This document shows positions 1 through 9,722 of a stretch of DNA of 27,088 bases, piece after piece. The DNA is taken from NCBI GenBank assembly GCA_036556965.1, contig DATBIO010000043.1, positions 1 to 27,088 of the forward strand, given 5' to 3'. Position numbers and translations under genes: made by a program. Each line of letters opens with the position of its first letter. The stretch's first letter is position 1. The notes beneath the pieces were generated by a model. That model was given only the letters and a program-made list of their open reading frames with translations, was not told the DNA's origin and did no database searches. Source of the DNA: DATBIO01 sp036556965 (GTDB lineage Bacteria > Acidobacteriota > Vicinamibacteria > Fen-336).

Positions 1-401
1 TCCGGCTTGACGTCCCGGTGCACGATCCCGTGCCGGTGGGCGTGGGCCAGCGCCTCGCAGACCTGGCGCAGCACGGCCAGCTTCCACTCCAGCGAGACGG
101 GCTCCCGCGCGCGGATGACCTGCTCCAGGTCCGCGCCCTCCACCATCTCCATGGCGATGTAGGGCTGGCCCTGGTCCTCCCCCAGGTCGTAGACGGTGAC
201 GATGTTCCGGTGGCGGAGGCCCCCCGCCGCCTGCGCCTCGCGCAGGAAGCGCTGGCGCAGCACGGGGTCGTCGGCCAGGCCCGGGGTCATGGTCTTGACC
301 GCGACCCGACGCCGGATGTGGGGGTCGAGCGCCTCGTACACGGTGCCCATCCCCCCCTGGCCGAGGATCTTGAGGACCTGGTACTTGCCGATCTGCTGCA
401 C
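1..401 (-). CDS. PknB-type serine/threonine protein kinase, N-terminal part (cut by window edge)
   Basis: Reading the minus strand from a GTG at 401 gives the N-lobe of a Hanks-type Ser/Thr kinase. The Gly-rich ATP loop GQGGMGTVYEA lies at about residues 14-24, the VAVK lysine follows near residue 36, and the catalytic-loop start GIVHRDVKP is reached as the window ends. The frame has no stop down to base 1, so the rest of the kinase domain and any sensor domain lie outside. A bacterial kinase of this kind phosphorylates Ser/Thr on cytoplasmic targets. The GTG follows a G-rich stretch (GGCGGGGAT) that could serve as a ribosome site, and the frame is open further upstream, so the start is provisional. 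It is divergently oriented to the acpS-like gene at 527. The substrate is unknown. Confidence 0.9.
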   Translation of the reverse strand, partial: MQQIGKYQVLKILGQGGMGTVYEALDPHIRRRVAVKTMTPGLADDPVLRQRFLREAQAAGGLRHRNIVTVYDLGEDQGQPYIAMEMVEGADLEQVIRAREPVSLEWKLAVLRQVCEALAHAHRHGIVHRDVKP

Positions 402-447
402 GCGATCCCCGCCGGGCGGAGGAAGCCCCGTGGCCGAAAACGCCGCG

Positions 448-476
448 ATTCTAGCCCCAGCCCCGCCGCGATTCCA
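448..476 (-). promoter_or_regulatory. Candidate sigma70-type promoter for the kinase gene
   Basis: On the minus strand TGGAAT (476-471) and TAGAAT (453-448) are separated by 17 bases, about 47 bases upstream of the GTG at 401. The -10 hexamer is close to consensus and the -35 is weak. TAGAAT recurs before the genes at 14860 and 16231, which modestly supports it as a -10 form in this genome. This is an inference from hexamer matching only. Confidence 0.35.
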
Positions 477-526
477 GGCAGCGGCGGCGTGCTATCGTGC
501 CGTCGGGGCGCGCACTGGAAGAGCGG

Positions 527-913
527 ATGGTCGTCGGCGCAGGCATCGACCTCGTGGAGACGCACCGCGTCCGCCGCTCCCTCCAGCGCTGGGACGGGCG
601 GCTGGTGGCCCGCCTGATGGACCCGCCCGAGGCCGCGCGCCTCCCCGCCGCCTTCGACGAGCGGGCGGAGGCCCTGGCCCGCGCCATCGCCCTCAAGGAG
701 GCGGCCAGCAAGGCCCTGGGCACGGGCTGGAGCCGCGGGGTGCGCTGGCGCGACGTCGAGGTGCTGGACGGTCCCGACGTGCGCCTGCGGGCGGGCGCCG
801 CCCGGCGGGCCGCCGCCCTGGGCTCGCCCGGGGCGTGCGCCGTGCGTCTCCGCGTGCAGGACGGCCTCGTCATCGGCGAGGTGTGGCTCCTGGGCACCGC
901 CGCCACCCGGTGA
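527..913 (+). CDS. acpS: Holo-[acyl-carrier-protein] synthase (4'-phosphopantetheinyl transferase, AcpS family)
   Basis: The 128-residue product has the usual size of AcpS, which transfers the 4'-phosphopantetheine arm of CoA to a serine of acyl carrier protein. The metal-binding motif GAGIDLVE is at residues 4-11 and the second signature, ALKEAASKALGTG, near residues 60-72. The C-terminal half follows the AcpS pattern loosely. I chose ATG 527 because GGAAGAG ends only a few bases upstream; an in-frame GTG at 497 would add ten residues not seen in the family. The gene is first in a plus-strand run, 22 bases ahead of the MFS gene, and diverges from the kinase. No fatty-acid or polyketide genes lie nearby, so a housekeeping role is likely. 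Confidence 0.9.
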   Translation: MVVGAGIDLVETHRVRRSLQRWDGRLVARLMDPPEAARLPAAFDERAEALARAIALKEAASKALGTGWSRGVRWRDVEVLDGPDVRLRAGAARRAAALGSPGACAVRLRVQDGLVIGEVWLLGTAATR

Positions 914-935
914 CGGCGACGGCCCGACGCGCGGC

Positions 936-2174
936 GTGATCTCTCGCCTGCTTCCCGCCGAGGCCTGGCGGCGGAACCAGCACGTCACGGTGGCCGCGGT
1001 GTTCGCGGTCTTCACCGGCTTCGCCTTCGTGCTGCCCTTCCTGCCGTTGTACGTGCGGGAGCTGGGCGTGCCCGCGGAGGACGCCGCCCTGTGGGCGGGG
1101 GTGCTCATCGGCGTCTCCCCGCTGCTGGCGGGTCTGCTCGCCCCGGTATGGGGACGTCTCGCCGACCGGCACGGCCACCGGCGCGTGGCCCTCAAGGCGC
1201 TGGTGGCCTACGTGCTCCTCCTCCTGCTCTCGGGCGCCGTGACCAGCGCCCCGCAGCTCCTCGTGCTGCGCATGGGCATCGGGCTCTTCGGCGGCATCGG
1301 CCCGCTGGGGCTGGCCATGGCCGCCGCGCACGCCCCGCGCGACCAGACGGGGCGCGCCCTGGGCGCGGTGCAGGCGGCGCAGATCCTGTCCGCCGCGGTC
1401 GGCCCCCTGCTGGGGGGGGTGCTGGCCGACACCATCGGGATGCGCTGGACGTTCGTGGCCACGGCGGGGGTCTGCGCGGGCGCGCTGTGGCTGGTGTTCG
1501 CCTACTACGAGGACGGAGGGAGAGCGCCGCGCGACGCGGCGGAGCCGGCGGCGGGGGCGGGCATCCTGCTCGCGCGCGGCGTGCTTCCCCTCCTGCTGGT
1601 CCTGTTCCTGGTGAACTTCGTGGGTCGGTCCTTCACGCCCGTGCTCCCCCTGCACCTCCACGAGCTGGGCGTCCCCGCCCCGCGCCTCGCCGCCAGCACG
1701 GGAGTGCTGATCTCCGTGTACTCCGTGGCCGCCGCCTTCTCCGCCGCGCTGCTGGGGCGCGTGTCGCGCCGCTGGCCGCCCCTCCTCCTCCTGTCGGGGT
1801 CGCTGCTCGGGGGAGCGCTGGCCGTGTGGCCGATGGCCCTCGTGGAGCGGTTCCCGGCCCTGCTGGCGCTGGCCCTCGCCCTCGGCCTGGCCTCCGGGGG
1901 CGGCCTGACGCTGTGCTACACGATCGGGTCGGGCCTGGTGCCCTCCGCCACGCGCGCCACCGCCTTCGGCTTCTTCTCGGGAGCGGCCCTCTTCGGCGGA
2001 GCGGTGTCTCCCGCGGTGGCGGGGGCGCTGGCGCGCGAGGACCTGCGCGCCATCTACCGCCTGGACGCCGCGGTCTTCGCCGTGCTGGCCCTGGGCACGC
2101 TGGCGGCGGCGCTCGTCGCCGGGCGCCTGCCCGCCCCCGCCGCGGACGCCCCCTCGCCCCCGCCCGCGGGCTGA
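936..2174 (+). CDS. MFS transporter, drug-efflux (MdtG/DHA1-like) family
   Basis: The 412-residue polytopic membrane protein has about twelve hydrophobic segments in two halves separated by a short charged/Ala-rich loop near residues 195-210. After TM1, FVLPFLPLYVRELGV resembles the start of MdtG-type exporters. MFS motif A, GRLADRHGHRR, lies between TM2 and TM3 (about residues 73-84), and a Gly-rich motif C-like stretch (about residues 150-160) is typical of antiporter-type exporters. The likely role is proton-driven export of a small hydrophobic compound from the inner membrane; the substrate is unknown. The start is GTG 936, 22 bases after the acpS stop, without a clear ribosome site, so translation may depend on the upstream gene. 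Confidence 0.88.
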   Translation: MISRLLPAEAWRRNQHVTVAAVFAVFTGFAFVLPFLPLYVRELGVPAEDAALWAGVLIGVSPLLAGLLAPVWGRLADRHGHRRVALKALVAYVLLLLLSGAVTSAPQLLVLRMGIGLFGGIGPLGLAMAAAHAPRDQTGRALGAVQAAQILSAAVGPLLGGVLADTIGMRWTFVATAGVCAGALWLVFAYYEDGGRAPRDAAEPAAGAGILLARGVLPLLLVLFLVNFVGRSFTPVLPLHLHELGVPAPRLAASTGVLISVYSVAAAFSAALLGRVSRRWPPLLLLSGSLLGGALAVWPMALVERFPALLALALALGLASGGGLTLCYTIGSGLVPSATRATAFGFFSGAALFGGAVSPAVAGALAREDLRAIYRLDAAVFAVLALGTLAAALVAGRLPAPAADAPSPPPAG

Positions 2175-2188
2175 GCGATCATTGGCCC

Positions 2189-2491
2189 GTGCGCACCTGC
2201 CACCACTGCGGGGGCGAGGTCGTGCTGGCGGCGGCCCTCCAGCGGACGGACTCCTGCGGCCGCTGCTTCTCCGACCTGAAGGTCTGCCTCAACTGCCGGT
2301 TCTACGACGCGTCCGCCCCCAACCAGTGCCGGGAGCCGGAGGTGGACCCGGTGGTGGACAAGCACAAGGCGAACTTCTGCGAGTTCTTCGAGTACCGGGA
2401 GTCCCCCGGGGCGGGCCGCGCCGGGTCCCGGGTCGCCGGCTCCGATCAGGACCGCGCCCGCGCCGCCTTCGACAGCCTGTTCAAGAAGTAG
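2189..2491 (+). CDS. Small Cys-rich zinc-ribbon-like protein, function unknown
   Basis: The 100-residue protein opens almost at once with CHHCGG, followed by CGRC near residue 29, CLNC near residue 35, and further Cys in QCREP and NFCEFF. These look like two treble-clef/zinc-ribbon knuckles, so zinc binding is likely. The pattern CLNCRFYD...NQCREPE...KANFCEFF is one I associate with short uncharacterised proteins of Desulfobacterota-like and related bacteria, but I cannot name a family securely. The C-terminus, about 35 residues, is Gly/Arg/Ala-rich and ends DSLFKK. The start is taken as GTG 2189, 14 bases after the MFS stop. It is last in the acpS-MFS run and faces the EEP gene, with 27 bases between the two stop codons. 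Confidence 0.7.
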   Translation: MRTCHHCGGEVVLAAALQRTDSCGRCFSDLKVCLNCRFYDASAPNQCREPEVDPVVDKHKANFCEFFEYRESPGAGRAGSRVAGSDQDRARAAFDSLFKK

Positions 2492-2518
2492 GCCCGGCGG
2501 CGGGAGCGGGGGGCGCCC

Positions 2519-3307
2519 TCAGCGCGCGGCGGCCTTCTCGCGTGAGGCGCGGCCGCGGCGCGGCTCGCCCGCCAGCTCGAAGTCCGCGATCAGCGGGAGG
2601 TGGTCCGAGGCCACCAGCGCGGTGCGGCTGCGGTGCAGCTTCAGCGAGCGCAGCACGAGGTCGTCGTCGTGGTAGATGTGGTCGAGGTGCAGGAAGGGCA
2701 GGAAGCCGGGGTACGTGCGGCGGCGGCGCAGGTGCTTGACGATGTCCACGCTGCGCAGGTGCGTGCCCAGCGTCCGCGTCACCAGCCCGGGCGTCCACTC
2801 GTTGAAGTCGCCCAGCATCAGGCGCGGACCCTCCAGCTCGTCGTTGAGGAGGATCTCCGGGCGCGCGAGCAGGCGCCCCTGGTGGCGGCGCTCCAGGAAG
2901 GCGGTGCCCAGGTGCACGTTGAAGACGTGGAGCACGGTGCCGCCCACCTCCACGTCGATATGGAGGCAGCCCCGGCGCTCCCGGCCCTCCACGCTCAGGT
3001 CGTAGTTCTTCACCGAGTGCATGGGAAAGCGGGAGAGCACGACGTTGCCGTAGGAGCCGCCCTTCCACTGGCGGTTCTCCCCCTCGATCACGTTGAGGCC
3101 CAGCTCGTCGGCCAGGAAGCGGGCCTGGTCCCTCTCCCGGGCCCCCCCCGTCACGCTCCAGACTTCCTGGAGGGCCAGCACGTCGGCGCCGATCTCGCGC
3201 AGGACGCCGGCCACGCGCGTGGGCCGCGTGCGCCCGTCCAGGCCACGGCAGCGATGCACGTTGTAGGTGGCGACGCGCAGGCGCCGGGACTCACTGCTGG
3301 CGCTCAA
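2519..3307 (-). CDS. Endonuclease/exonuclease/phosphatase (EEP) family phosphodiesterase
   Basis: The 262-residue protein shows the ordered EEP (DNase I-like) motifs. ATYNVHRC is near residues 13-20, LALQEVW with the metal-binding Glu near residue 48, FNVHLGT mid-protein, GDFNEWTP near residue 167, and the terminal SDHLPLIADF with the catalytic Asp-His pair. EEP enzymes cleave phosphodiesters in nucleic acids, inositol phosphates or sphingomyelin-type lipids. No signal peptide is visible, so it is probably cytoplasmic. The only plausible start is TTG 3307, which overlaps the end of the PLD-family gene by 17 bases and implies translational coupling. Pairing with a cardiolipin-synthase-like PLD protein is consistent with phospholipid headgroup metabolism, but this is inferred from neighbourhood. 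The exact substrate cannot be assigned. Confidence 0.88.
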   Translation of the reverse strand: MSASSESRRLRVATYNVHRCRGLDGRTRPTRVAGVLREIGADVLALQEVWSVTGGARERDQARFLADELGLNVIEGENRQWKGGSYGNVVLSRFPMHSVKNYDLSVEGRERRGCLHIDVEVGGTVLHVFNVHLGTAFLERRHQGRLLARPEILLNDELEGPRLMLGDFNEWTPGLVTRTLGTHLRSVDIVKHLRRRRTYPGFLPFLHLDHIYHDDDLVLRSLKLHRSRTALVASDHLPLIADFELAGEPRRGRASREKAAAR

Positions 3308-4577
3308 TGATCCTCCCCAGCACCTCGTGGAACCGCTCCCGGAGCGGCCGCTTCCGCCAGCGGCGGTACGAGACGGCGCGGCTCTGGGCGAGGTCGGCGG
3401 CGAAGTCCTCCTCCAGCCGCTGCGCCAGCGCGCCGTCGAAGGCGCAGAGGTTCACCTCGTCGTTGAGGCCGAACGACCGGTTGTCGATGTTGGTGGAGCC
3501 GACCACGCTCCACTGGCCGTCCACGACCAGGCTCTTGGTGTGGAGCATGGCGGGCTCGTACTCGTAGATGCGGATGCCGCGGCGCAGCAGGCTCCCGAAC
3601 AGGCGCCGGGCGGCGTAGCGCGTGATGGCGTGGTCGATGTGCCGGCCGGGCACGATGACCTTCACCTCCACGCCGCGCTCCTGCACCGCGCGCACGAGCT
3701 CGAAGCGCACGCCGTGGTCGGGGATGAAGTAGGGCGTGGTGATGTGGATGCTCCGGCGGGCGGAGGCCATCAGCGTCTGGTAGAGCATGCGGTTGCGCGT
3801 GGAGCGCCCGCTGGAGGGCGAGGAGCACACGATCATGCCCGCGGTGGGACCGCGCCGCTCCACGGCCGGGAAGTACCCCCCGTCGGCCAGCACGCGGCCG
3901 GAGGACTCCAGCCAGTTCTCCGCGAAGGTGGCCTGCAGCCAGTTCACCACCTCTCCCTCCACCCGGAACATGGTGTCGCGCCACCGCTTCTTGCGCTTGC
4001 GGGGGCCGTGCGCCTTGAGCCAGTGGTCGCCGAAGCCGGCGCCGCCCAGGAAGCCCACGCGGCCGTCCACCACGATGAGCTCGCGATGCGTGCGGTTGTT
4101 GATGCGGGGCAGGTTGTACCAGCGGATGGGGTGATAGAAGGCCACGTGCCCCCCCGCCTCCAGGAGGGGGGCCAGGTAGCCGCGCGTGGTGCGGAAGCTG
4201 CCCACGGCGTCCAGCACCACGTGTACCGCCACCCCCGCGCGCGCGCGCTCGGCCAGCGCCTCCACGAAGCGCCGCGTGACCTCGCCCCGCTTGAAGATGT
4301 ACGCCTCCAGGTTGACGCTGTGGCGGGCCTGGCGGATGGCCTCCAGCTCCGCCTCGTAGTAGACCTCGCCGTTGGTCAGCACCTCGACCCGGTTGCCGGC
4401 GACCAGGGGCGCCCCGGCGAGGGCGGCCAGCGTCCGGCGGAAGGTCTCGGACTCCTGGGGGTCGGCCAGCGTGCGCCCCACACGGTAGGGCAGCGGCGGC
4501 TCGAAGAGCGCGAGGGTGAGCATGAGGCCGAGGAAGAGGATGGCCCCCCATTGGATGGCGGCGATGGCCGGTTCCAT
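3291..4577 (-). CDS. Cardiolipin synthase-like phospholipase D family protein
   Basis: The 428-residue protein begins with a hydrophobic anchor (about residues 6-25) followed by two PLD domains. The second HKD motif is canonical: H346, K348 and D353 in HTKSLVVDG, followed by GSTNIDNRSF. In the first, at residues 164-171, the sequence is HRELIVVD, so the lysine is replaced by Glu166, although the flanking RTH and GFLGGAGF are normal. Bacterial cardiolipin synthases of this fold join two phosphatidylglycerol molecules at the membrane. ATG 4577 places the start just before the anchor; a longer reading to 4652 adds a low-complexity segment with no family resemblance. Coupled to the EEP gene downstream. 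Other PLD-family transphosphatidylase activity is possible. Confidence 0.88.
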   Translation of the reverse strand: MEPAIAAIQWGAILFLGLMLTLALFEPPLPYRVGRTLADPQESETFRRTLAALAGAPLVAGNRVEVLTNGEVYYEAELEAIRQARHSVNLEAYIFKRGEVTRRFVEALAERARAGVAVHVVLDAVGSFRTTRGYLAPLLEAGGHVAFYHPIRWYNLPRINNRTHRELIVVDGRVGFLGGAGFGDHWLKAHGPRKRKKRWRDTMFRVEGEVVNWLQATFAENWLESSGRVLADGGYFPAVERRGPTAGMIVCSSPSSGRSTRNRMLYQTLMASARRSIHITTPYFIPDHGVRFELVRAVQERGVEVKVIVPGRHIDHAITRYAARRLFGSLLRRGIRIYEYEPAMLHTKSLVVDGQWSVVGSTNIDNRSFGLNDEVNLCAFDGALAQRLEEDFAADLAQSRAVSYRRWRKRPLRERFHEVLGRIIERQQ

Positions 4578-4661
4578 ACGCGCAGATGCCTTGCTGTCCC
4601 CTCCACCATACGAGGACGGGTGGCGAGGCGCAACGAAGCGCGCTCCGCCCACGCCACCGGC

Positions 4662-6152
4662 CTACTCGCTGCGGATGCGCTCGAAGACGGTGCCGGGCAC
4701 GAGGCCCCCGTCCCAGTGCAGCCCCCGGCGCGCGGCATAGGTGACGCGCTGGGTGTAGAGCGGCAGCCACACGCGCGCCCCCAGCACGTGCCTGGTGGCG
4801 CGCGCGAGGAGGGAGTAGCGGGTCTGCGAGTCGAACTCCGTCTCCGCCAGCTCCAGGAGCGCGTCCAGCTCGGGGTCGGCGTGCGCGGAGAAGTTCATGG
4901 TTCCCCGCCGACGATCGGCCTGCACGCTGTGGAAGAAGGTGGAGAGCAGCCTGGTGGAGTCGAGCTCCGGGTGGCTGATGTGGAACACGAAGGCCGCGGC
5001 CTCGCGCGCGGCCAGCCGCCGGTCGAACTCCGGCCAGGGGACCGGCGAGACCGCCAGCTCGACGCCGCTGGCCCGCACCTGGCCCGCCACCGCTTCCGCC
5101 AGCGGCTGCCCGGCGGCCGCGCAGAGCAGCTCGGCCTGCGCCCCTCCCGGAAAGCGCGAGGCGAGCAGCGCCGCGCGCGCACCCGCGGGATCGGGGCGCG
5201 GCACGGCCAGGCCGGGGACGAAGCCGAAGACCCCGGACGGCGCGAACTGGCCGGTGGGCGCGCCGCGCCCGCCGAGGACGTCGCGGACGAGGGCCTCGCG
5301 GTCGAGGGACAGGGCCACCGCCTCCCGCAGGCGGGGATCGGCGAACGGCTTGCCCGGTCCCCCCGCCACCTGGAACCCCAGGATGGCCACGTGCGCGGCG
5401 GGCGTCTCGATGACCTGCGTGCGCGGGGCGGCCCTCAGCAAGGGGATGGAGGGCTCGGGAGGGAAGTCGATGAGGTCCACGTCGCCCGAGAGGAGCGCGT
5501 CGAGGCGGGACTTGGGGTCGGGCAGCGCCCGCGCCAACACCGACGCCCAGCGCGGCCGGCCGCGCCAGTGCTGGGGGTTGGCGCGGAGGGAGGTGCGCTC
5601 CGGCTGCCAGGACTCGATGCGGTAGGGGCCGGTGCCGTTCGCACCCGCCCCCACCTCCGCCCAGCCCTCGGGGACGACGAGGATGCGGGTCAGGGACTGG
5701 AGGAGCAGGGGGGACGGGCCCTGCGTCGCCACCTCCACCGTGTGATCGCCGGCGTCGCGCACGGAGGTCACGCCGCTGAGGTCCTCGCGCATCCACGAGC
5801 GGGGGTGGGTGAGCGCGCGCTCGAGCGTGTAGCGGACGTCCCGGGCGGAGAGCCGCCGGCCGTCCTGGAAGCGCACGCCCTGGCGCAGCTCGAACCGCCA
5901 GGTCCGCTCGTCGGGGTTGCTCCAGGCGGTGGCCAGCGCGGGGACGAGCGCGCCGCCGGCATCGTTCACGGCCAGCGGCTCGTAGACGTTGGCCAGGAGC
6001 TGGAACGTGGGCCGGTCGTCCACGGTGTGGGGGTCGAGGCTGGCCAGGGGATCGCGCAGTCCGAGGCGGAGGGCGGGGCCCTCCTCTCCGGCGCAGGCCG
6101 ACGCCGCGGCCAGGGCCGCCAGCAGGGATCCGCGCCAGGCGCCGCTCCGCAT
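4662..6152 (-). CDS. ABC transporter solute-binding lipoprotein, family 5 (peptide/nickel type)
   Basis: The 496-residue protein has a lipoprotein signal: a basic N-terminus, a hydrophobic Ala/Leu stretch and an ASAC lipobox with Cys20. The mature part matches SBP family 5 (DppA/OppA/NikA type), with LASLDPHTVDD near residues 36-46, LANVYEPL near 53, the WRFELRQGVRFQDG motif near 85-98, then SARDVRYTLERAL and a NGTGPYRIESW motif near 172-182. It would sit on the outer face of the membrane and bind oligopeptides or similar solutes. No permease or ATPase gene is nearby, so it either serves a distant transporter or acts as a sensor. It lies 84 bases upstream of the PLD gene and 30 bases downstream of the diguanylate cyclase on the same strand. 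Confidence 0.9.
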   Translation of the reverse strand: MRSGAWRGSLLAALAAASACAGEEGPALRLGLRDPLASLDPHTVDDRPTFQLLANVYEPLAVNDAGGALVPALATAWSNPDERTWRFELRQGVRFQDGRRLSARDVRYTLERALTHPRSWMREDLSGVTSVRDAGDHTVEVATQGPSPLLLQSLTRILVVPEGWAEVGAGANGTGPYRIESWQPERTSLRANPQHWRGRPRWASVLARALPDPKSRLDALLSGDVDLIDFPPEPSIPLLRAAPRTQVIETPAAHVAILGFQVAGGPGKPFADPRLREAVALSLDREALVRDVLGGRGAPTGQFAPSGVFGFVPGLAVPRPDPAGARAALLASRFPGGAQAELLCAAAGQPLAEAVAGQVRASGVELAVSPVPWPEFDRRLAAREAAAFVFHISHPELDSTRLLSTFFHSVQADRRRGTMNFSAHADPELDALLELAETEFDSQTRYSLLARATRHVLGARVWLPLYTQRVTYAARRGLHWDGGLVPGTVFERIRSE

Positions 6153-6182
6153 GTCCGGGTGCGCCGATTATCGCGCTTCCGC

Positions 6183-8300
6183 TCAGTCCGCCGACACGCA
6201 GACGCGGTTCCGCCCCGCCTGCTTGGCCACGTAGAGGGCGCGGTCGGCGGCCTGCACGAGGGCGGCGGGCTCCTGGGCGTGCCGCGGCCAGACGGCGAGG
6301 CCGAGGCTGGCGGTGAGGGAGAGGCGCGCCCCGCCGAACACGAGGCGGGCCTGCTCGATGGCGGCACGGAGCCGCTCCGCCAGCAGGCGGGCGCCCTGGT
6401 CGTCGATGCCGGGCAGGATCACCGCGAACTCCTCTCCCCCGATGCGGGCCGCCTGGTCGCCCTGGCGCAGCGAGCGGCCGAGCACGCCGGCCAGGTGGCG
6501 CAGGGCGGCGTCGCCCGCGGGATGGCCGTACGTGTCGTTGAGCTTCTTGAAGTGGTCGAGGTCCAGGAGCAGAAGGGCGACCTGCTCGGACCGGCGCTCC
6601 GCCCGCGACAGGGCCTTCTTCAGCTCCTCGTCGAAGGCGCCACGGTTGAGGAGGCTGGTCAGCCGGTCGCGCAGGGCCTGCTCCTGGCTCTGGGCGATGA
6701 GGAGCGTGGTCTGGAGGGCGGCCGCCGCCTGGTTGGCCAGGATGCCCATGACGCGCGCGGTGTCCGACCCGAAGGCTCCTCGCGCGCCCATGAGCAGGAG
6801 GGCGCCCAGGGTGCGGGCGCCCGCGCGCAGGGGGAGGGCGAGCAGGGAGTCGGCGCGCGCGCCGCCCTCGTCCAGCACCAGCACCGGCATGCGCTCGGCG
6901 GCGCCGCCGAGGTCGTCGAGCAGCAGCGGCTCCTCCGCGCTCCGCACCGTCCAGGCCGCCCAGGTCTTCTCCTCGAGCGAGACCTGGCGGCCGTGGTAGT
7001 CGGCCGCCCAGCCGCAGGCGTCGTGGACCACGTAGCGGGTGGGCGGATCGTCCGCGGTGACCACGGCCGCCGCCTCCACCGGCACCAGGTCGTGGACGCA
7101 GGCCAGCAGGAGCTGACGCACGCGGGCCGCCTCGCGCGCCGTCGCCAGCTCGCCCGACACACGGTACACGGCCTTGAACTCCTGGCCCGTCTCCTCCCGG
7201 CCCACGGCCGCCCGCGCGCTGCGCGTGATGTCGGCGGCCAGCTCCGCCACCGCCTCCAGCAGCTCCGGCTCCCGCGCGGTGAACGACTGCGTCTCCAGGC
7301 GCTCCGCCACCAGGACGCCGGTGACGACGTCGGCGGTGGCCACGGGCAGGGCGAGCAGGGTGCCCACGCGCACCTCGCCCTGGTACCAGGGCAGGCTCCA
7401 CAGCAGGCGCTTGTAGTCGGTGACGTAGAAGCGCTGCTGGCGGGCAACCACGAAGGCGAAGGGGTCGGCAGAGAGGGGGCTGGTGGCCCCGGGGACGAGG
7501 GCGGGGGGGCCGTCCGCCGCGCGCAGGAACGCCTGCTCGCGCTCGCGGTCGAGGTCGAAGTAGAGGACGGCGTGCGCGGGCAGCGCCGCCCGCGCCAGGT
7601 GCACGAGGCGCGCGAGCCGCTCCTCCAGCTCGGTGGCGCTCTGCAGGCGCCGGTGACGGCGGGCCTCCGGCGAGAGCTCGCTCAGGCCCAGGGCCGAGAC
7701 CGGCCGTCCCTGGTCCTCCAGGTGGTCGATGCCGTGCTCGACGCGGGCCAGCGCGGCGAGCGTGGACGAGAGCCGCCGCTTCTCTCCGGCCAGCGCGCGG
7801 TCCAGCACGAGCACGAGGGCGGCGCCGCCGAGGCTCTGCGCCACCGCCGGCTTCCAGTCGCGGAACCCGCCCGCCGCCGCCTGCGCGGCGGTCAGCGCGG
7901 CCAGGAAGGCGGCGGCGCCCAGGCCCACGGGGAGCGGCTCGAGGACGGCGAGCACGGCCAGCAGCAGGACGGGGAGCGGCCAGGCGGGCCAGCCCAGCGG
8001 CGCGACCATCTGCCCCAGACCGTCGGCGGCCAGGAGCACGAAGGCGTAGAAGGCGAGGGCCTCCGCGCGCCGGCGCCCCTTGAGGCTCGCCAGCAGCCCG
8101 CTCACCACCAGCCCGGCGCCGATGAAGGCGATCACGGCCGCGCGCAGCCGAGTGGGCGCGGAGGGGCCCAGCGGCCGGAAGAGGGCGACCAGGGCCATGA
8201 GCCCGGCGGCGGCGAGGGCGGCATGGCCCATCCGCCAGCGCAGCCGCAGGTCGAGGAACCGCGGCTCGGGCGCGGGGAGGGGGACCGGACGGCGGCGCAT
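6183..8300 (-). CDS. Membrane diguanylate cyclase with GAF-like sensor domains (GGDEF)
   Basis: The 705-residue protein has about six hydrophobic segments (residues about 25-180), a charged linker, two GAF-like regions (about 220-370 and 385-530) and a C-terminal GGDEF domain. The cyclase starts at DRLTSLLNRGAF, has the GTP/metal motif LLLDLDHFKKLND and carries GGEEF at 621-625. The RxxD inhibitory site is present (R612-D615, five residues before GGEEF), so product inhibition by c-di-GMP is expected. It should make c-di-GMP from GTP in response to a membrane or cytoplasmic signal. I chose ATG 8300 because GGAGAA lies at good distance upstream; in-frame ATGs at 8324, 8336 and 8339 are alternatives. 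The signal and output are unknown. Confidence 0.92.
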   Translation of the reverse strand: MRRRPVPLPAPEPRFLDLRLRWRMGHAALAAAGLMALVALFRPLGPSAPTRLRAAVIAFIGAGLVVSGLLASLKGRRRAEALAFYAFVLLAADGLGQMVAPLGWPAWPLPVLLLAVLAVLEPLPVGLGAAAFLAALTAAQAAAGGFRDWKPAVAQSLGGAALVLVLDRALAGEKRRLSSTLAALARVEHGIDHLEDQGRPVSALGLSELSPEARRHRRLQSATELEERLARLVHLARAALPAHAVLYFDLDREREQAFLRAADGPPALVPGATSPLSADPFAFVVARQQRFYVTDYKRLLWSLPWYQGEVRVGTLLALPVATADVVTGVLVAERLETQSFTAREPELLEAVAELAADITRSARAAVGREETGQEFKAVYRVSGELATAREAARVRQLLLACVHDLVPVEAAAVVTADDPPTRYVVHDACGWAADYHGRQVSLEEKTWAAWTVRSAEEPLLLDDLGGAAERMPVLVLDEGGARADSLLALPLRAGARTLGALLLMGARGAFGSDTARVMGILANQAAAALQTTLLIAQSQEQALRDRLTSLLNRGAFDEELKKALSRAERRSEQVALLLLDLDHFKKLNDTYGHPAGDAALRHLAGVLGRSLRQGDQAARIGGEEFAVILPGIDDQGARLLAERLRAAIEQARLVFGGARLSLTASLGLAVWPRHAQEPAALVQAADRALYVAKQAGRNRVCVSAD

Positions 8301-8343
8301 GACGGGTTCTCCGGCCTGCTCCATGCCGGGCCGCATCATGTCA

Positions 8344-8376
8344 GGCCCCGAAACCCGGGGGGGTCCGCGCGGGGCC
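8344..8376. other. Inverted repeat between the 2-IPM-synthase-like and GGDEF genes
   Basis: GGCCCC (8344-8349) and GGGGCC (8371-8376) can pair, and ACCC/GGGT inside the loop could extend the structure. It lies between two minus-strand genes and has no T-run, so it may be a weak transcription pause or chance GC pairing. Confidence 0.22.
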
Positions 8377-8410
8377 GGGGGACGGTGACGGTGGCCGCGA
8401 GGGCGGCGGC

Positions 8411-9661
<1,251 letters not shown>

Positions 9662-9722
9662 CGCCCTACGATAACACCGGGCGCCGGGGCCCTCCCGGCC
9701 GCGTGGCGGGCGGACGGCCGTC

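Noticed and set aside
3291..4652. Longer PLD-family protein starting at 4652
   Set aside because: The added 25 residues have no family similarity, and ATG 4577 sits directly before the membrane anchor.
3304..7401. Open frame of 1365 codons on the minus strand
   Set aside because: It is out of frame with three well-supported genes and reads as Pro/Arg/Gly-rich noise.
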